A stretch of DNA of 64,000 nt from Undaria pinnatifida (GCA_012845835.1 JABAKD010000018.1:2466729-2530728); one strand, 5' to 3'. Counted from the first letter of the stretch, positions 41,380 to 51,690 are shown. Numbers and translations: made by a program. Notes: generated by a model not told the origin, from the sequence alone.

Positions 41380-43540
41380 GACAACTATCGGTTAGTACGA
41401 TATAAGCTACTTGCATATTCACGATTTATATTCGTAGTTTGGCCTGTGGGGGAAAGAAAATCATGAATGGTTAATGCAGGGTGATGTCACAGATTGCGCG
41501 GGAAAAGAAACATATAGTAGAATCCCACATGAAAAAATTGAACGAACGACCAGGCGGCCAGGACACCAACACATCAAGGCACACATCATCTTCCACAAGG
41601 CATCCCGGACACAACAGACGGCATCCACAACACTCAAGCACTCTCCCAAAGAGGCTGCCAGGTTCCAAGAGTACGCTCTGCGGGATTGCCCTCGGCAGAC
41701 AGGCTGACGCGTCCGCAAGAGTGCCCGAAGCGGCTCAGTTTTAGCTCTTTGTTACGAACACGTAACAGCCAGCAAACAATTTTCGAAATCAGCAGGCTCG
41801 TCTCACGTTCTTTGGAGACCCGACGAGCTGTGGCCCACACACAAACGCAACGTGCCACAAACTCTCCACCCACGCCAACGCCACAGGTGCGGATGACTCT
41901 CCCGGCCCTACCCCTGGCCTGCAGCAAAGCTTGTTTGCAGCCTACCAACAGCAGCAGTAGAGTGGCCTTTCGGCGTTTTTGAATTTTGAGCAGTCTGCTA
42001 AAAAATAAAAAAGCCACACCCGTACATGAAAACCCGCGAACAGTTTGAATTTCAAAAGCTCGGATATCGGAAGACAGGACGACACCAAGCAAGGCAGACA
42101 ACAAACACGGTGCGTCTTTCTTCACCCGGAAGCAGCCCGTCTCCACCCCTGAGGCAGCCGGTTTCCACTCTTGAAGAAGCCGGTCTCCACCTTTTTGAAG
42201 CCTCGAGTTACACCCTCAAACCCTCCGTGTGTCTTGCTTGCCCGACCGTTTCCCATGTTACATACACACCATCGGTGTATCTGCCACTTCCGGGCTTGCA
42301 AGGAGAACGGCACAGACGCAACCCTTGGTCTCCAGCAAGACGATCCAGCCAGACGTTTGTGGTTCGAGAGATATGTGCTCACCGAAACACTCGAGGGCTT
42401 CATGATTGATGTTTCACACATGGTCGACAAGATCGGGAATACAGATCTTGCCTTTAAATATCTACTGCTGATGTACATCATGATGTGATAATGGATGACC
42501 CGTCCTAGGTGTATACTTCTGAATCGTTTCACGTTGATTGTTTTTTTCTCTTTCTCGTCTCTCCCTGCTTTGGCATAAAACCCAACCCAACCAAATTCTC
42601 CCCATTCATCAGACATCATTATCATCAGAACCTTCAAACCGTTTTGTTTTGATCCCAGCAGTCGAGCACATTATCAACAACTGAGAGAGAGTGACAGAAA
42701 ATCGCGCCGCAGTCACCCACACAGCAGCATCACAGAAGCCTCTACGCAGTCGGTAGTCAGTGTCGAGAGTGGGAACCAGTCGGTGGGCTCCCGGCCATGT
42801 ATACTGACACCCTTCCGCGGTGTTTGCTGTGGTGTTATCCTCCGTTCTGCAACAACACGTCTTGTTCATACATGTACTCCTAAACTTCCCGAAATAGAAA
42901 AAAACTGCATCACAGCCGGTAGCATGATCAGAAGATTGATTGTACGGTGTGTTGAGTACACTTGGCGCCCGTGCTTATAATTCATCCTGTGGTCACCCAC
43001 TGTGGGACAGGGTAAACTAAGCAATCGCAACGATTGACGAACATGAAGCAAGTGAAATGCCGGCGTACCGGGCACGACAGCGCAACGAAACAAGCGAGAC
43101 CATAACACAAGAAAAAGGAAAAAGAAAAAAAGAAAACACCAGGGGGCTCTGAAGAATATGATGCAAGAAAGTCAGAACGGCTGCTAGAGAAACAGCCTAT
43201 GTGCTGATGATGGGAAACAGCTAACTGTTGCACACGGACGAAACAGCAGGAAGAAGAGAAGGATACCGGCATAAGACCGGTGGGGATGAAAAACAAGGGA
43301 ATAAAGAGAGAAATAAGGCAATAAAAATGAACAAAGCAGAGCAAGACAACAAGTGCCATTACTGCCGCGTTCGCGCTCCCCCCGTTGAACTCGATGAATA
43401 CAAACAAAGAAAAAGACTACCGCTCACTGCAGGGTTTAGGGCATTACTGTACTTGAACACGCTCCACCTAAAAGTCGAACCGGTATCTTGCCACACCATG
43501 CACCATTTCGTTTCGGCGTTCGTCCAAAGTTGTAGTGGTA
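41380..43540. other. unassigned, possible spliced gene region
   Basis: This stretch is free of the alpha, beta and gamma families and has mixed composition. Overlapping frames exist on both strands; the plus frame 42,171-42,488 ends with a mostly ordinary-looking segment (RRLWFERYVLTETLEGF, then DVSHMVDKIGNTDLAFKYLL). A degenerate ~24 bp repeat (GCCGGTTTCCAC-like, three units) is at 42,131-42,205. No domain is recognised; a spliced gene or an unknown mobile ORF are both possible. Confidence 0.25.
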
Positions 43541-43542
43541 CG

Positions 43543-43565
43543 CCCCCCCCCCCCCCCCCCCCCCC
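43543..43565 (+). repeat. poly-C tract, 23 bases
   Basis: Uninterrupted C run. It lies about 125 bases beyond the 3' end of the second LINE remnant, comparable to the C-rich tract next to the first LINE remnant. Confidence 0.9.
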
Positions 43566-43689
43566 TCCAGTTTCCCCTTGTTACTGTTCTTGGGGTCCAC
43601 TGTTGCGTGGATTGGCCGCCTCGGTCTGTGATATTTCATCATGAAGCGGCCCGCCGCGTCGACGACCCCCCGGTACCAGTTTCCACTAT

Positions 43690-45580
43690 TGTTAGTCGTC
43701 CTCGACAATGTTATACTCTGTACTCCAAACAGCAAAAGGGGACCCCATGGTGGCTTTGAATGCTTTGATGTCGTCTGTTAGAGATTGGACCCAAATATCT
43801 TTTGGTCGGCCTGGTCTTGGGTTGTCCCCACACCATCCATCGTCCCGAACATCCCGCCAAGGATCAGCCGCTTATTTGTCGTCCGTTTTTCGGCTCCCGC
43901 AAAGAGGAGGTGGCGTTTGCAGGTGGTCGTCTCAACGCTCTCACATTGTTTTGAAGGCCTTGGCGGTCAACATGTAGTGATCGGGGCTTTGTCGGCGCTG
44001 GAAGAGCCATTATCCGTTCGGAGGAGGTTGTAGTGTACCGTTCGGAGGTCAGCGAAGTGCCCCCGGCCTGGATTCCGAGCCACACGCCCGCAGAGCAGGA
44101 TGTCCATCACCTCGGTCCTTATCAGGCGTGTTAAATAGTAAGAATCACAAGGAATCCATCGGTTAAAGGTAATTGTTCATCACATAGTCAAATGAGTGTA
44201 TGAAGAGTACTAGGTAAGCTGTCGAACCATGTGATAGAAGTTGTTTTCGTTAGAATGAAGGAGGAAACATATATGGTACTACGTTCCGCCAAGTAATGAC
44301 CATTTGACGGGACACGTGCGCGTACGAGTAAAGCGTTGAGTAGGTCACGTGCGTGAGATCGAAGTCTTTACTACGTCACGTGCGTAAGACCTGGGTGTCG
44401 TATATAGTGGATACCACCATACAAGATAACTTGTTGGAGTAAAAAGGAAGAGACACGAGTGCTTGCACATCGAGTTCACTCTTCACATCTGTATCTGGAC
44501 TTGGACGGTTCATAGTGACATATGTTTTGTTTGCCCAACAAGAGCCCATGTAAAGTGATCCACCATCGTCTAAACAATCATCAGTCATGGTCGAGCTCGT
44601 CTCGCCACGGCTTTGTGTTAGCCTCTGAAGACAGTCATCGGTCATCGGTCAGGCACCACCCGCTTTCTAACTAGGCGCACCGATAGTGTGAACGAAGCAT
44701 CTGTCATATCGTACACGTCCCCCTTGAAAAAATCGTAACATGCCCACGCGAGTCGGATCCGTCGTTTAATTCATGGCATAATGTCGGCGCTTGCGTTGAT
44801 AAGACCGCGCCTACGTACAGTAAATGCATCGTCTGCATATAAAACTCTTCGGCCCGCCGCTTCGACAACGAGCGGTGGGGCCGGGAGAACCTTGTTGACA
44901 GTGCGGAGAAGCATTGTCTCCGTTTTCGTTTCGGGCACGATGATATCCGCTTTTACCCAAGCGGTCACAATGAGGGCCATCTTCGTAAGGTCTCCCGTTG
45001 GTTTAGACACAATGCCTTATTCGTTGGCGTACAGCATACCACAGACTGACCTTCGTACACATGCTAGTGGTTCAACCTTCAGCCGGCCCTCCCCAAAGTC
45101 CTCCTCGAGGTGCACTAAGCCCCTTAAAATGTCTGGGTCCTCACTGGAACTTAGCCGAACGGAATACATCGCTGTGTGGCGAAAAATACATTACGAAGAC
45201 GCGGCGACAGTACACATCGTGCCGCAGGCCCTGAGTGACATGTTGCCGTTCATAGTGTTCGTCGTCATCCGTACGCACGCGAGCTCGCATGTCTTCGTGG
45301 AACTGGCAAAGTAGTGGTCATCATCGTCTCTGATACGCGGAAACGTACGAGCACCACCCACAGCCGCTAACGGTGGACGGAGTTCTATCCCATTTGGAGA
45401 TCGACGAAGAACATCAACAGAGGGATTCTCCTATTAACAGCTCGTCTGAGTTCTTGCAATCGACACACGACGATTGCTTCGAAAATATTCTCCCTCGATA
45501 CAAATGAAGGGCTGGCACTCCCCCCAGGGTTATCATCGCTCAAGGCGACACTAATACTCCGGGGCTCAGAACCACTCAAA
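43690..45580 (-). pseudogene. LINE-type reverse transcriptase remnant split by solo LTR
   Basis: Minus-strand reverse transcriptase of the same type as 5,396-6,425. Motifs in order: CRLQELRRAVNRRIPLLMFFVDLQ (palm A, near 45,400), GMLYANE then a stop where YADDAGIVS is expected (near 45,020), KTETMLLRTVN, GLINASADIMP, IKRRIRLAWACYDFF (near 44,720). After the solo LTR come RTEVMDILLCGRVARNPGRGHFADL (near 44,080) and NPRPGRPKDIWVQSLTDDIKAF (near 43,780). Multiple stops and shifts. The reading continues in frame across the LTR insertion site if the LTR and one target duplication are skipped. Confidence 0.75.
44129..44672 (+). mobile_element. solo LTR of copia family B with 5 bp target duplication
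   Basis: 544 bp, starting TGTTAAATAGTA and ending TTCTAACT, collinear with both LTRs of element B in reverse orientation. AGGCG occurs at 44,124-44,128 and 44,673-44,677, a perfect 5 bp target-site duplication. No internal element sequence remains, so it is the product of LTR-LTR recombination. Three CACGTG motifs lie at 44,313, 44,346 and 44,377. Confidence 0.9.
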
Positions 45581-45619
45581 CGGGACATCTTTAATCAAAC
45601 CATCGACGTTGCTGATGCC

Positions 45620-45960
45620 ACTGCTGTTGAACGCTGTTTGTTGTGTTGTGAAAAAAAGGTTATTCCACTCGGTCGAGTATCAGCTACTTGTGTATACCTC
45701 ATGCTGTCGCCCGACCGCAGAATGAAAATTGTATCAACATAGACTACACAGTGTACAGCAGCAACCGTAACGAACGTCTAGACTTCCTCCTGACACTCAT
45801 GTGGATGGCCAAGAACAGCAACACGCATTTTGTCGATGTAACAACAAACCAACGAGCTGCAAACAGGCGTATATATCCACCAACCAACAACGCACTCAGG
45901 ATAACGGCATTTTGTTCTGGTCATGAATATATAAATCAATCGGTAGGCTCGGCGTAAGCG
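45620..45960. other. no recognised gene
   Basis: Short frames only, including one of 89 codons on the plus strand (45,688-45,957) without a domain. It lies between the LINE remnant and the 3' LTR of element B. Confidence 0.3.
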
Positions 45961-45964
45961 AGAG

Positions 45965-46484
45965 TGGTAGAACTGTGGTGGTGCCTGACCGATGAATGAT
46001 GACGGTCTTCAGAGGCTAACACAGAGATGCGGCGAGACGAGCTCGACCATGACTGATGATTGTTTAGACGATGGTGGATCATTTTAAATGGGCTCTTGTT
46101 GGGCCAATAAAACACATGTCACTATAAACTGACCAAGTCCAGATGCAGATGTGAAGAGTGAACTCGATGTGCAAGCACTTGTGTCTCTTCCTTTTTACTC
46201 CAACAAGTTATCTTGTATGGTGGTATCCACTAGATACGACACCCAGGTCAATCTTACGCACGTGACCTACTCAACGTTTTAATCGTACGCGCACGTGTCC
46301 CGTCAAATGGTCATTACTTGGCGGAACGTAGTACCATGTATGTTTCCTCCTTTATTCTAACGAAAACAACTTCTATCACATGGTTCGACAGCTTACCCAG
46401 TACTCTGTATACATTCATTTGACTATATAATGAACAACATCTACCTTCAACCGATGGATTCCTTGTGAATCCTACTACTTAACA
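45965..46484 (-). repeat. 3' LTR of element B
   Basis: Same sequence family as 51,829-52,372 and 44,129-44,672 but 24 bp shorter. A stretch of about 34 bp between two copies of ACGCACGTGAC is missing, which removes one CACGTG motif. Confidence 0.85.
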
Positions 46485-46718
46485 CTCCTTAGATTGAATT
46501 ACCTCACCAAGTATGTTCGACCATAATCACCCTTATAATATGCCGGTTTGAACCGTAGTTTGCAAAAAAATACCGTATCAGAGTGTGTCATTTTCCTCTG
46601 CCCAGCTTTATTCTACTTTCCTTGTCTAAGGCGTTAATTGCAAAAACAGGATCGTGTCAGAGTGTATCCTCCTATTTCTGCTCAGCCTACGTATGCTATG
46701 TTTTTGGTCTTTCGAGGA

Positions 46719-47419
46719 TTATTTCACCGCGCCCCCCCCGTTGGCCAGTTGGTCCTCTCTAACGATATTGTGCAACTCAGCTCTCGCATTACGCGTCACG
46801 GTGGACGCTATAGAGCCAATTGTGTCTTCGGCTAGGTGGGCAATCGCCTCCGTCGCTTCAGACGAGGTCTGCCTTATATCTGCTCTGACACCATCCATTA
46901 CTGCTGACTGTTTGTGTGTAAGTTCCACTAGACATGCTTCATTCTCGCTTTCGAGTCTAGCCTTCGTACGACCAAGACTGCGCTTGCATTCGTCTTCCTG
47001 CTCTTGAGCTTCTCTAGGTAATACTTCTTCCACGCCCCCCGTTCGCGGTCAACCCTCTTTGCCTGCACGTTGCTATCGAGACGTTTTCCAGCTGAGACCA
47101 TCTGATCTAAGCTTGGGGTGGCAGCTTTGGCCCATGCCCTGGTAAGAAGCTCAAAGAAACGCCGGGCTTTCACCAAGTCGTCATATTCCCCTCTTTCTAT
47201 TACATTCCATACAAACGTTCCAAATGACTTATCGGAGTAGTCTTCGACGCATTGCTTGATGGTCCAGTTGGCGATCTCCGCCGCTGACTCTTCTCTGTAG
47301 TTTTCCTCCAAGAAAGGAAACCTGTCGTACAAGCGTGTTCGCTGTTTTTGTCCCGTTGCTATACTGTTGTCGGAAATATCCCCGGTGTAAACCTCCTCGC
47401 GTTCCTGGTTGTCAGACAT
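46719..47419 (-). pseudogene. extra ORF of element B, downstream of RNase H
   Basis: Two overlapping minus frames (47,419-46,928, 163 codons; 47,033-46,719, 104 codons) look like one protein broken by a frameshift in the overlap. The N-terminal part begins MSDNQEREEVYTGD and contains DRFPFLEENYREESAAEIANW and FGTFVWNVIERGEYDDLVKARRFFELL. The second part is rich in Glu, Lys, Arg and Ala with heptad-like spacing (ESENEACLVELTHKQSAVMDG), suggesting a coiled coil. No signal peptide or membrane segment, so not envelope-like. It follows pol and lies inside the LTRs; element A has nothing equivalent. Function unknown. Confidence 0.55.
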
Positions 47420-47719
47420 GGTGTAGATGTGGATATTGTAATGTGTGATGATGACGTGTGGCTTCGTCCAAATGGCTCCTCCTGATCTCTATCCGTTTTT
47501 CTGTCGAATTCCTGTATTTGTAAAAAATTTGCACGTTGTCGTCACAACTTGGTCTCCGTTCCGGTCGGTCTTGGATTATTTCCTTTTCTTTTTGTCGTTT
47601 TTTGACGTGTACTCATTATCGTCTTTATTGTGGAATATTTTCCTTCGGGTCGATTTTGGGTTGTTCGTTTCCTCCTTAGATCTCAATTCTTGTGGTGTAT
47701 GCCTCGATAAGGTTCAGTA

Positions 47720-48640
47720 GGTCTTCGTGGGCAATTTAGTCCCTACGTCTGCCAGTTGTTTCTGTGTTGCCACGTGGTCGATGGTGATTTTGCTGTCCTT
47801 GACTAGCTCCTTCAAGTAAAAGAATCGCAGAGCAATGTGCTTCGTGCGAGAGCTGTAGGTGCTGTTTCCTGTTAGTGTAGGGCTCCGATGTTGTCGGCAA
47901 AGGGCGGTACACTTTCAAACAGCTTTGAAAATCCCAGCTCGGCCATCATGTTGGATAGGTACACTGCGTCCTTGCTTGCGTGTGCCATTGCGATGAGTTC
48001 CGCCTCAAGAGTCGAATGCGCCGTCACGTTCTGGAGCGCAGTCTTGAATCTCAGTGGTCCTCCAGTCAGCACGAACAAGTAGCCGGAGGTTGACTTGCCG
48101 TTGTCAGGGATTTTCCCCAGCTCGCATCGCAATTCCCCGTCATTTCGAAACAACCTGTCTCGTACGTGATTGCCAGGCCCATATCTCCTTTAGGTAGCGG
48201 AGATTGCTTTGCTGCTGTCATGTGTAGTTTGGATGGTTTGTTCATGGCTCGGGCCAGTTGGTTGGCGGCGTAGGTGATATCCTAGCGCGGGTATTGGCTC
48301 AGGAACATCAGAGACCCCGTGATGGCTTCTAAAGTTGGATGCCCGTAGAGTCTAGCAGCATCGTGTCCTGTTGCTCGAGGGATAACTCCGCTCCTGCATC
48401 CGTCGTGTGCTCTGGGTTGCATTCTGCCATGCCCAATCAGGCCAGGACTGACTTGGCGTAATGCTCTTAGCTAATGGTCAGAGTCTTAGCCTCCCTGGTA
48501 TTGGCGGCTTGCATGCCTAGCACCATCGAGACGTCTCCCATGTCGGTCATGGCGAATCGGTCCATCAGATGGATTTTAAGGTCCTTCAGTAGCAGCGTGT
48601 TTCCTTCAAGAAGGAGAAGGTCGTCTACGTACATGGATCA
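47720..48640 (-). pseudogene. copia RT C-terminal and RNase H region (element B)
   Basis: Read leftward: YVDDLLLLEGNTLLLKDLK (catalytic YVDD kept, near 48,625), DMGDVSMVLGMQAAN, then GKIPDNGKSTSGYLFVLTGGPLRF and STLEAELIAMAHASKDAVYLSNMM (RNase H, 48,153-47,872). After a frame change: SRTKHIALRFFYLKELVKD and KQLADVGTK. A stop lies near 48,280 and a shift near 47,880. Confidence 0.75.
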
Positions 48641-48978
48641 GACGCAGTCGCTGTGAACCCGATATCCCTCAGTGAATCGTCGATAGTGTTGAACCAGTTG
48701 CAAGGGCTTTGACGAAGTCCGTACAGGCTCTTCTTGAATTTCATCACGTTGGGACGTTCAGTTGTATCGTTCAGCAATTCGTAGCCTGGAGGAGTCTTCA
48801 CATACACCTCCTCTTGTACCTCGGCGTTTAGAAACGCCGTCTGTACATCAAGGTGGAATACTTCCCAGTCCTCGCTCGCAGCTATGGCGAGTGCCATTCG
48901 AATGCTCTGGATACGGAATACTGGTGCATATGTGCAGCCACAGTTGATTCCCAGTACTTGTCCCCTACCCTGAACCAC
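48641..48978 (-). pseudogene. copia reverse transcriptase N-terminal part (element B)
   Basis: 117-codon frame with GCTYAPVFRIQSIRMALAIAA, WEVFHLDVQTAFLNAEVQEEVYV (first catalytic Asp in LDVQTAFLN) and KKSLYGLRQSPCNWF, ending ASDPCT at a stop. The YVDD box follows immediately in another frame. About a dozen residues normally found between DPC and YVDD are missing, so a small deletion broke the frame. Confidence 0.75.
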
Positions 48979-49012
48979 AACTCTACCTTTCAGCGTGTGA
49001 TCGGCTTTTACC

Positions 49013-49786
49013 TCAAAAAGTCATTTGGTCCCGACCACCTTTTGCTCCGGTGGTACTGAGTCCGGAGACGCCAGTCGAAGAGTGCGTGTTTCTGGAGGCT
49101 GTCAATCTCCTGGTTTGTGGCTTCTTTCCACTTGGTTGCTGTGGCGATTCCATCGCCTCCTTGAACGTGTTCGGGATCGTAATGGTTTCCATATCCGAAC
49201 TGTGCTCACAGACAGGGTTTCCAGTATCTAGGGCGTGGCCAAGGTATATCTCCATCCGGTGCTCTTGTGCCTCATCTGACCTGTGTTCTGTCTCACCTAC
49301 CAGGGCGTATTCCATCGTGTTTTCTTTCTCGTGCGCTACCCCTGCGTCACTTACCATTGGGCTAGTGAGCAATCCCAGGTTACACAGTTCTCGATGCTGG
49401 TAAAGGTATAGCCTTTTGCGTGAGAGCTGAGTTACGGCACAGTTCACGCGTGTACCTACCCATGTTGCGCCTCCGAGTTCGTGGTCTGTGGGCCATGCTC
49501 CTGTCCGGGTCGTCTCGAGCGTCTCGTCACTGCCGGCGCCTTCAGCGGCTGGCTCCTCCGCGGCAGCTACTGTTGAGTGGTGTAAATTCCTACTCATGAG
49601 CTTCGACACTTTCTTCATGAGGCTGTCTATCTCTTCGCTGTACGTGATACAGATGTCTTGCGTGTTTTCTCCCAGCGAGCTGTCTTCGTGAGTACTGACG
49701 GCGTTGCCAGTGGTGTTGCCCCCTGTGGAATCAGCCAATGTCGATGCTGGGGTCTCGATGAAGGTGACGTTGTGGCTCTCTGTCAC
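49013..49786 (-). pseudogene. copia pre-RT linker (element B)
   Basis: 257-codon frame beginning MTESHNVTFIETPAS, the signature found just after the integrase in copia elements (element A has RNVVFIETPPR). It then runs through an acidic, low-conservation linker to FKEAMESPQQ and TTGAKGGRDQMTF. It is in the same frame as Gag and protease. Confidence 0.65.
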
Positions 49787-49834
49787 TCGCGCCGTCTTGT
49801 TTCTTTATATCTGGTATGCTGTGCTGTTCAAGCT

Positions 49835-50389
49835 TTACCCACGGAGTACCCCTTGGCAGGTCTTGTCCTCGAGTTTGGGCAGCAGCAGCAGCAGTGCTAA
49901 GAAATGATTGTGTCTCCCAGGTGCGACCAAGCCTGTATGCTCTTTCGGATGCTTGTTGCTGTCCGGGTCGATGATTTCTCCCGAAATCGTACCGGTCGCT
50001 GTTCCCGGTGGAACGTATCGCCCTGTGGTCCATCTCTTGTGGGGTTTCTCGAGTGGCTTGTAGTTGAGCAGCTTGTCCTTCAGACGCGTGTGAAGTTCAT
50101 CAACAAAGTAGTGCCCGGATGTTCCACTATCCATCAGCATGGTCAAGGTTTTCGGATCAAGTCTGGATGTGTCAGCACTAGTCTCCCTTTTCTCGGTTGG
50201 TTGCGCAGTTTCCTGAAGCTCTGCTGATGGGGTCCAGTCTGACGTCACGAAGGCATACCCAAAGTGGTCTTCTTTATCCGTCGCCGTCGACTCAGTCGCT
50301 GTGTGATCACTTTGTACTTCTCCCTGTGATTGGTTCTCCGTATTATGCTTCTCTTTTTGAGCGTTGCACTCGGCATCGCTGTGTGTCAT
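49835..50389 (-). pseudogene. copia aspartic protease (element B), active site intact
   Basis: 185-codon frame with a Glu/Thr/Ser-rich first half, then LTMLMDSGTSGHYF (catalytic D-S-G), KPHKRWTTGRYVPPGTATGTISGEI and GRHNHFLALLLL. It is in the same frame as the upstream Gag ORF and separated from it by one TAG. Downstream, the sequence jumps from the end of the protease to the last residues before VTFIETP, which means the integrase is gone. Confidence 0.75.
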
Positions 50390-50407
50390 AGAGTTGTGTA
50401 GCGAGCA

Positions 50408-51397
50408 CTATTTTGGTGGATCAGATCGCTTCTTAGTGCTGTTTGTGCGGTCTCGCATCATGTGTCCGAATTCTTGGCAGTTGTAGCATCGTACCTTCCG
50501 TGATCCTTTGGTGGTTTCCATTGCAGCTCCTCTGCCGGCTAGCTTGATTAATTGTGCTGGTATCGAGAGTCGGTCGATATACAAGTTTCTCATCATTGAT
50601 TGAATCTCGTTAATGCCCAATTTAGAGCTGTGAAAGCTCGTCATCTTTACCAACTTGTAGTCGTCGGTCAGGCCTTGTAAAACAATCTCTTCAAATTTCT
50701 TGTCCAAGATTTTCTCTCCCATTTCATGCAGCCGCCCCAGAATCTTCAATAACTTGATGGTATAGTCATCAGGATCTTGCCCTTCCTCCATGCGGAAGCT
50801 CACGAGCTTCTTGTAGCAGGCTCGCTGTGCTTCCTTTCTGTTGCTGTTGCACTTGGTATACAAAGCGTTCAACGCCGTCTGCCCGTGTCCCAGACCCCCC
50901 GCCGAAGTCCTGCCTTCATATTGTCGAACTAGTGTAGCTGCAGCGCCGCTAGTAATAAGGTAAAGTACGGAGAAGAGGGTATCGCACGCTCGCTTCCAGC
51001 GTTGAATTTCCGCCAGATTCGTCGGAGTGTCCGGGGTGTCACTGTCTGTGATTGGTGGTACCGGTTCAATCGATCCGTTCAGAACATCAAACACGTCTTT
51101 GTTTGACACAGACACGACTACGCGGGTCTTCGAGCTCCATTCGAGATAGTTTTCCGTTTTAGTCCCATCGAATCTGAGAATATTCCTTAGGGTTGATGTC
51201 ACCACGTTACCGGGCTCCTCCATGACTGCTCTGAATGCGTTGCTTGTGCTGGCCTGTGCTGTCGTTTTCATTCTCGGACGTAGCTCGATCCTGCCGTGGG
51301 ACGCCTGAGGCGTGCCGACCCGCTCGCCGGGCTTTCCTTTTTCTTGTCTCAGCTCGATCTTGTACGCAGATTGCCTGAAGCGTGCCGGTCTGTCCAC
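50408..51397 (-). CDS. gag: copia Gag polyprotein (element B)
   Basis: 329-codon uninterrupted frame, the longest in the window. The N-terminal ~35 residues come from the 67 bp minisatellite. From about residue 60 the Gag core is seen: RNILRFDGTKTENYLEWSSK, RWKRACDTLFSVLYLI, LNALYTKCNSNRKEAQRACYKKL, FRMEEGQDPDDYTIKLLKIL (UBN2-type) and EIVLQGLTDDYKLVKM. The C-terminal zinc knuckle is CYNCQEFGHMMRDR, C-X2-C-X4-H-X4 with Arg where the last Cys belongs. The true start may be the Met in EELRPRMKTTAQASTSN-type text, after the repeats. Ends in TAG; protease continues in frame. Confidence 0.75.
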   Translation of the reverse strand: MDRPARFRQSAYKIELRQEKGKPGERVGTPQASHGRIELRPRMKTTAQASTSNAFRAVMEEPGNVVTSTLRNILRFDGTKTENYLEWSSKTRVVVSVSNKDVFDVLNGSIEPVPPITDSDTPDTPTNLAEIQRWKRACDTLFSVLYLITSGAAATLVRQYEGRTSAGGLGHGQTALNALYTKCNSNRKEAQRACYKKLVSFRMEEGQDPDDYTIKLLKILGRLHEMGEKILDKKFEEIVLQGLTDDYKLVKMTSFHSSKLGINEIQSMMRNLYIDRLSIPAQLIKLAGRGAAMETTKGSRKVRCYNCQEFGHMMRDRTNSTKKRSDPPK

Positions 51398-51690
51398 TGG
51401 GTCTCCATTTCTCGTTGAGCTCGTTCTTGTACGCAGATCGCCTGAAGCGTGCCGGTCTGTCCGCCGGGCTTCCTTTCCTCGTTCAGCTCGATTCTGTACG
51501 CAGATCGCCTGAAGCGTGCCGGTCTGTCCGCCGGGCTCCCTTTTCTTGTTCAGTTCGATCCTCTACGCAGATCGCCTGAAGCGTGCCGGTGTGGCTACCG
51601 GGGTTCCTTTTCTCGTTCAGCTCGATTCTGTACGCAGGTCGCCTGAAGCTTGCCGGTCTGTCCGCCGGGCTCCCTTTTTCTTCGTGCACG
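51303..51690. repeat. 67 bp minisatellite in leader of element B
   Basis: Units beginning GCCTGAAGCGTGCCGGT start at about 51,371, 51,438, 51,505, 51,572 and 51,639, with a diverged first unit from 51,303. Each contains GCCGGGCTYCCTTT and TCAGCTCGAT-TGTACGCAG. The period of 67 is not a multiple of three, so it produces similar-looking frames on both strands. It straddles the Gag start. Confidence 0.9.

Noticed and set aside
41634-42637. Minus-strand ORFs of 170-171 codons
   Set aside because: They overlap each other and plus-strand frames with no recognisable domain, and part is a degenerate 24 bp repeat. Kept only as an unassigned region.
44781-45314. 177-codon plus-strand ORF
   Set aside because: Antisense shadow of the LINE reverse transcriptase on the minus strand.
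46719-47419. Retroviral-type envelope in element B
   Set aside because: No signal peptide, no membrane segment and no cysteine pattern; charged helical composition instead.
51303-51690. Regularly spaced repeats as a CRISPR array
   Set aside because: Units are contiguous 67 bp tandem copies without unique spacers, inside a retrotransposon leader.
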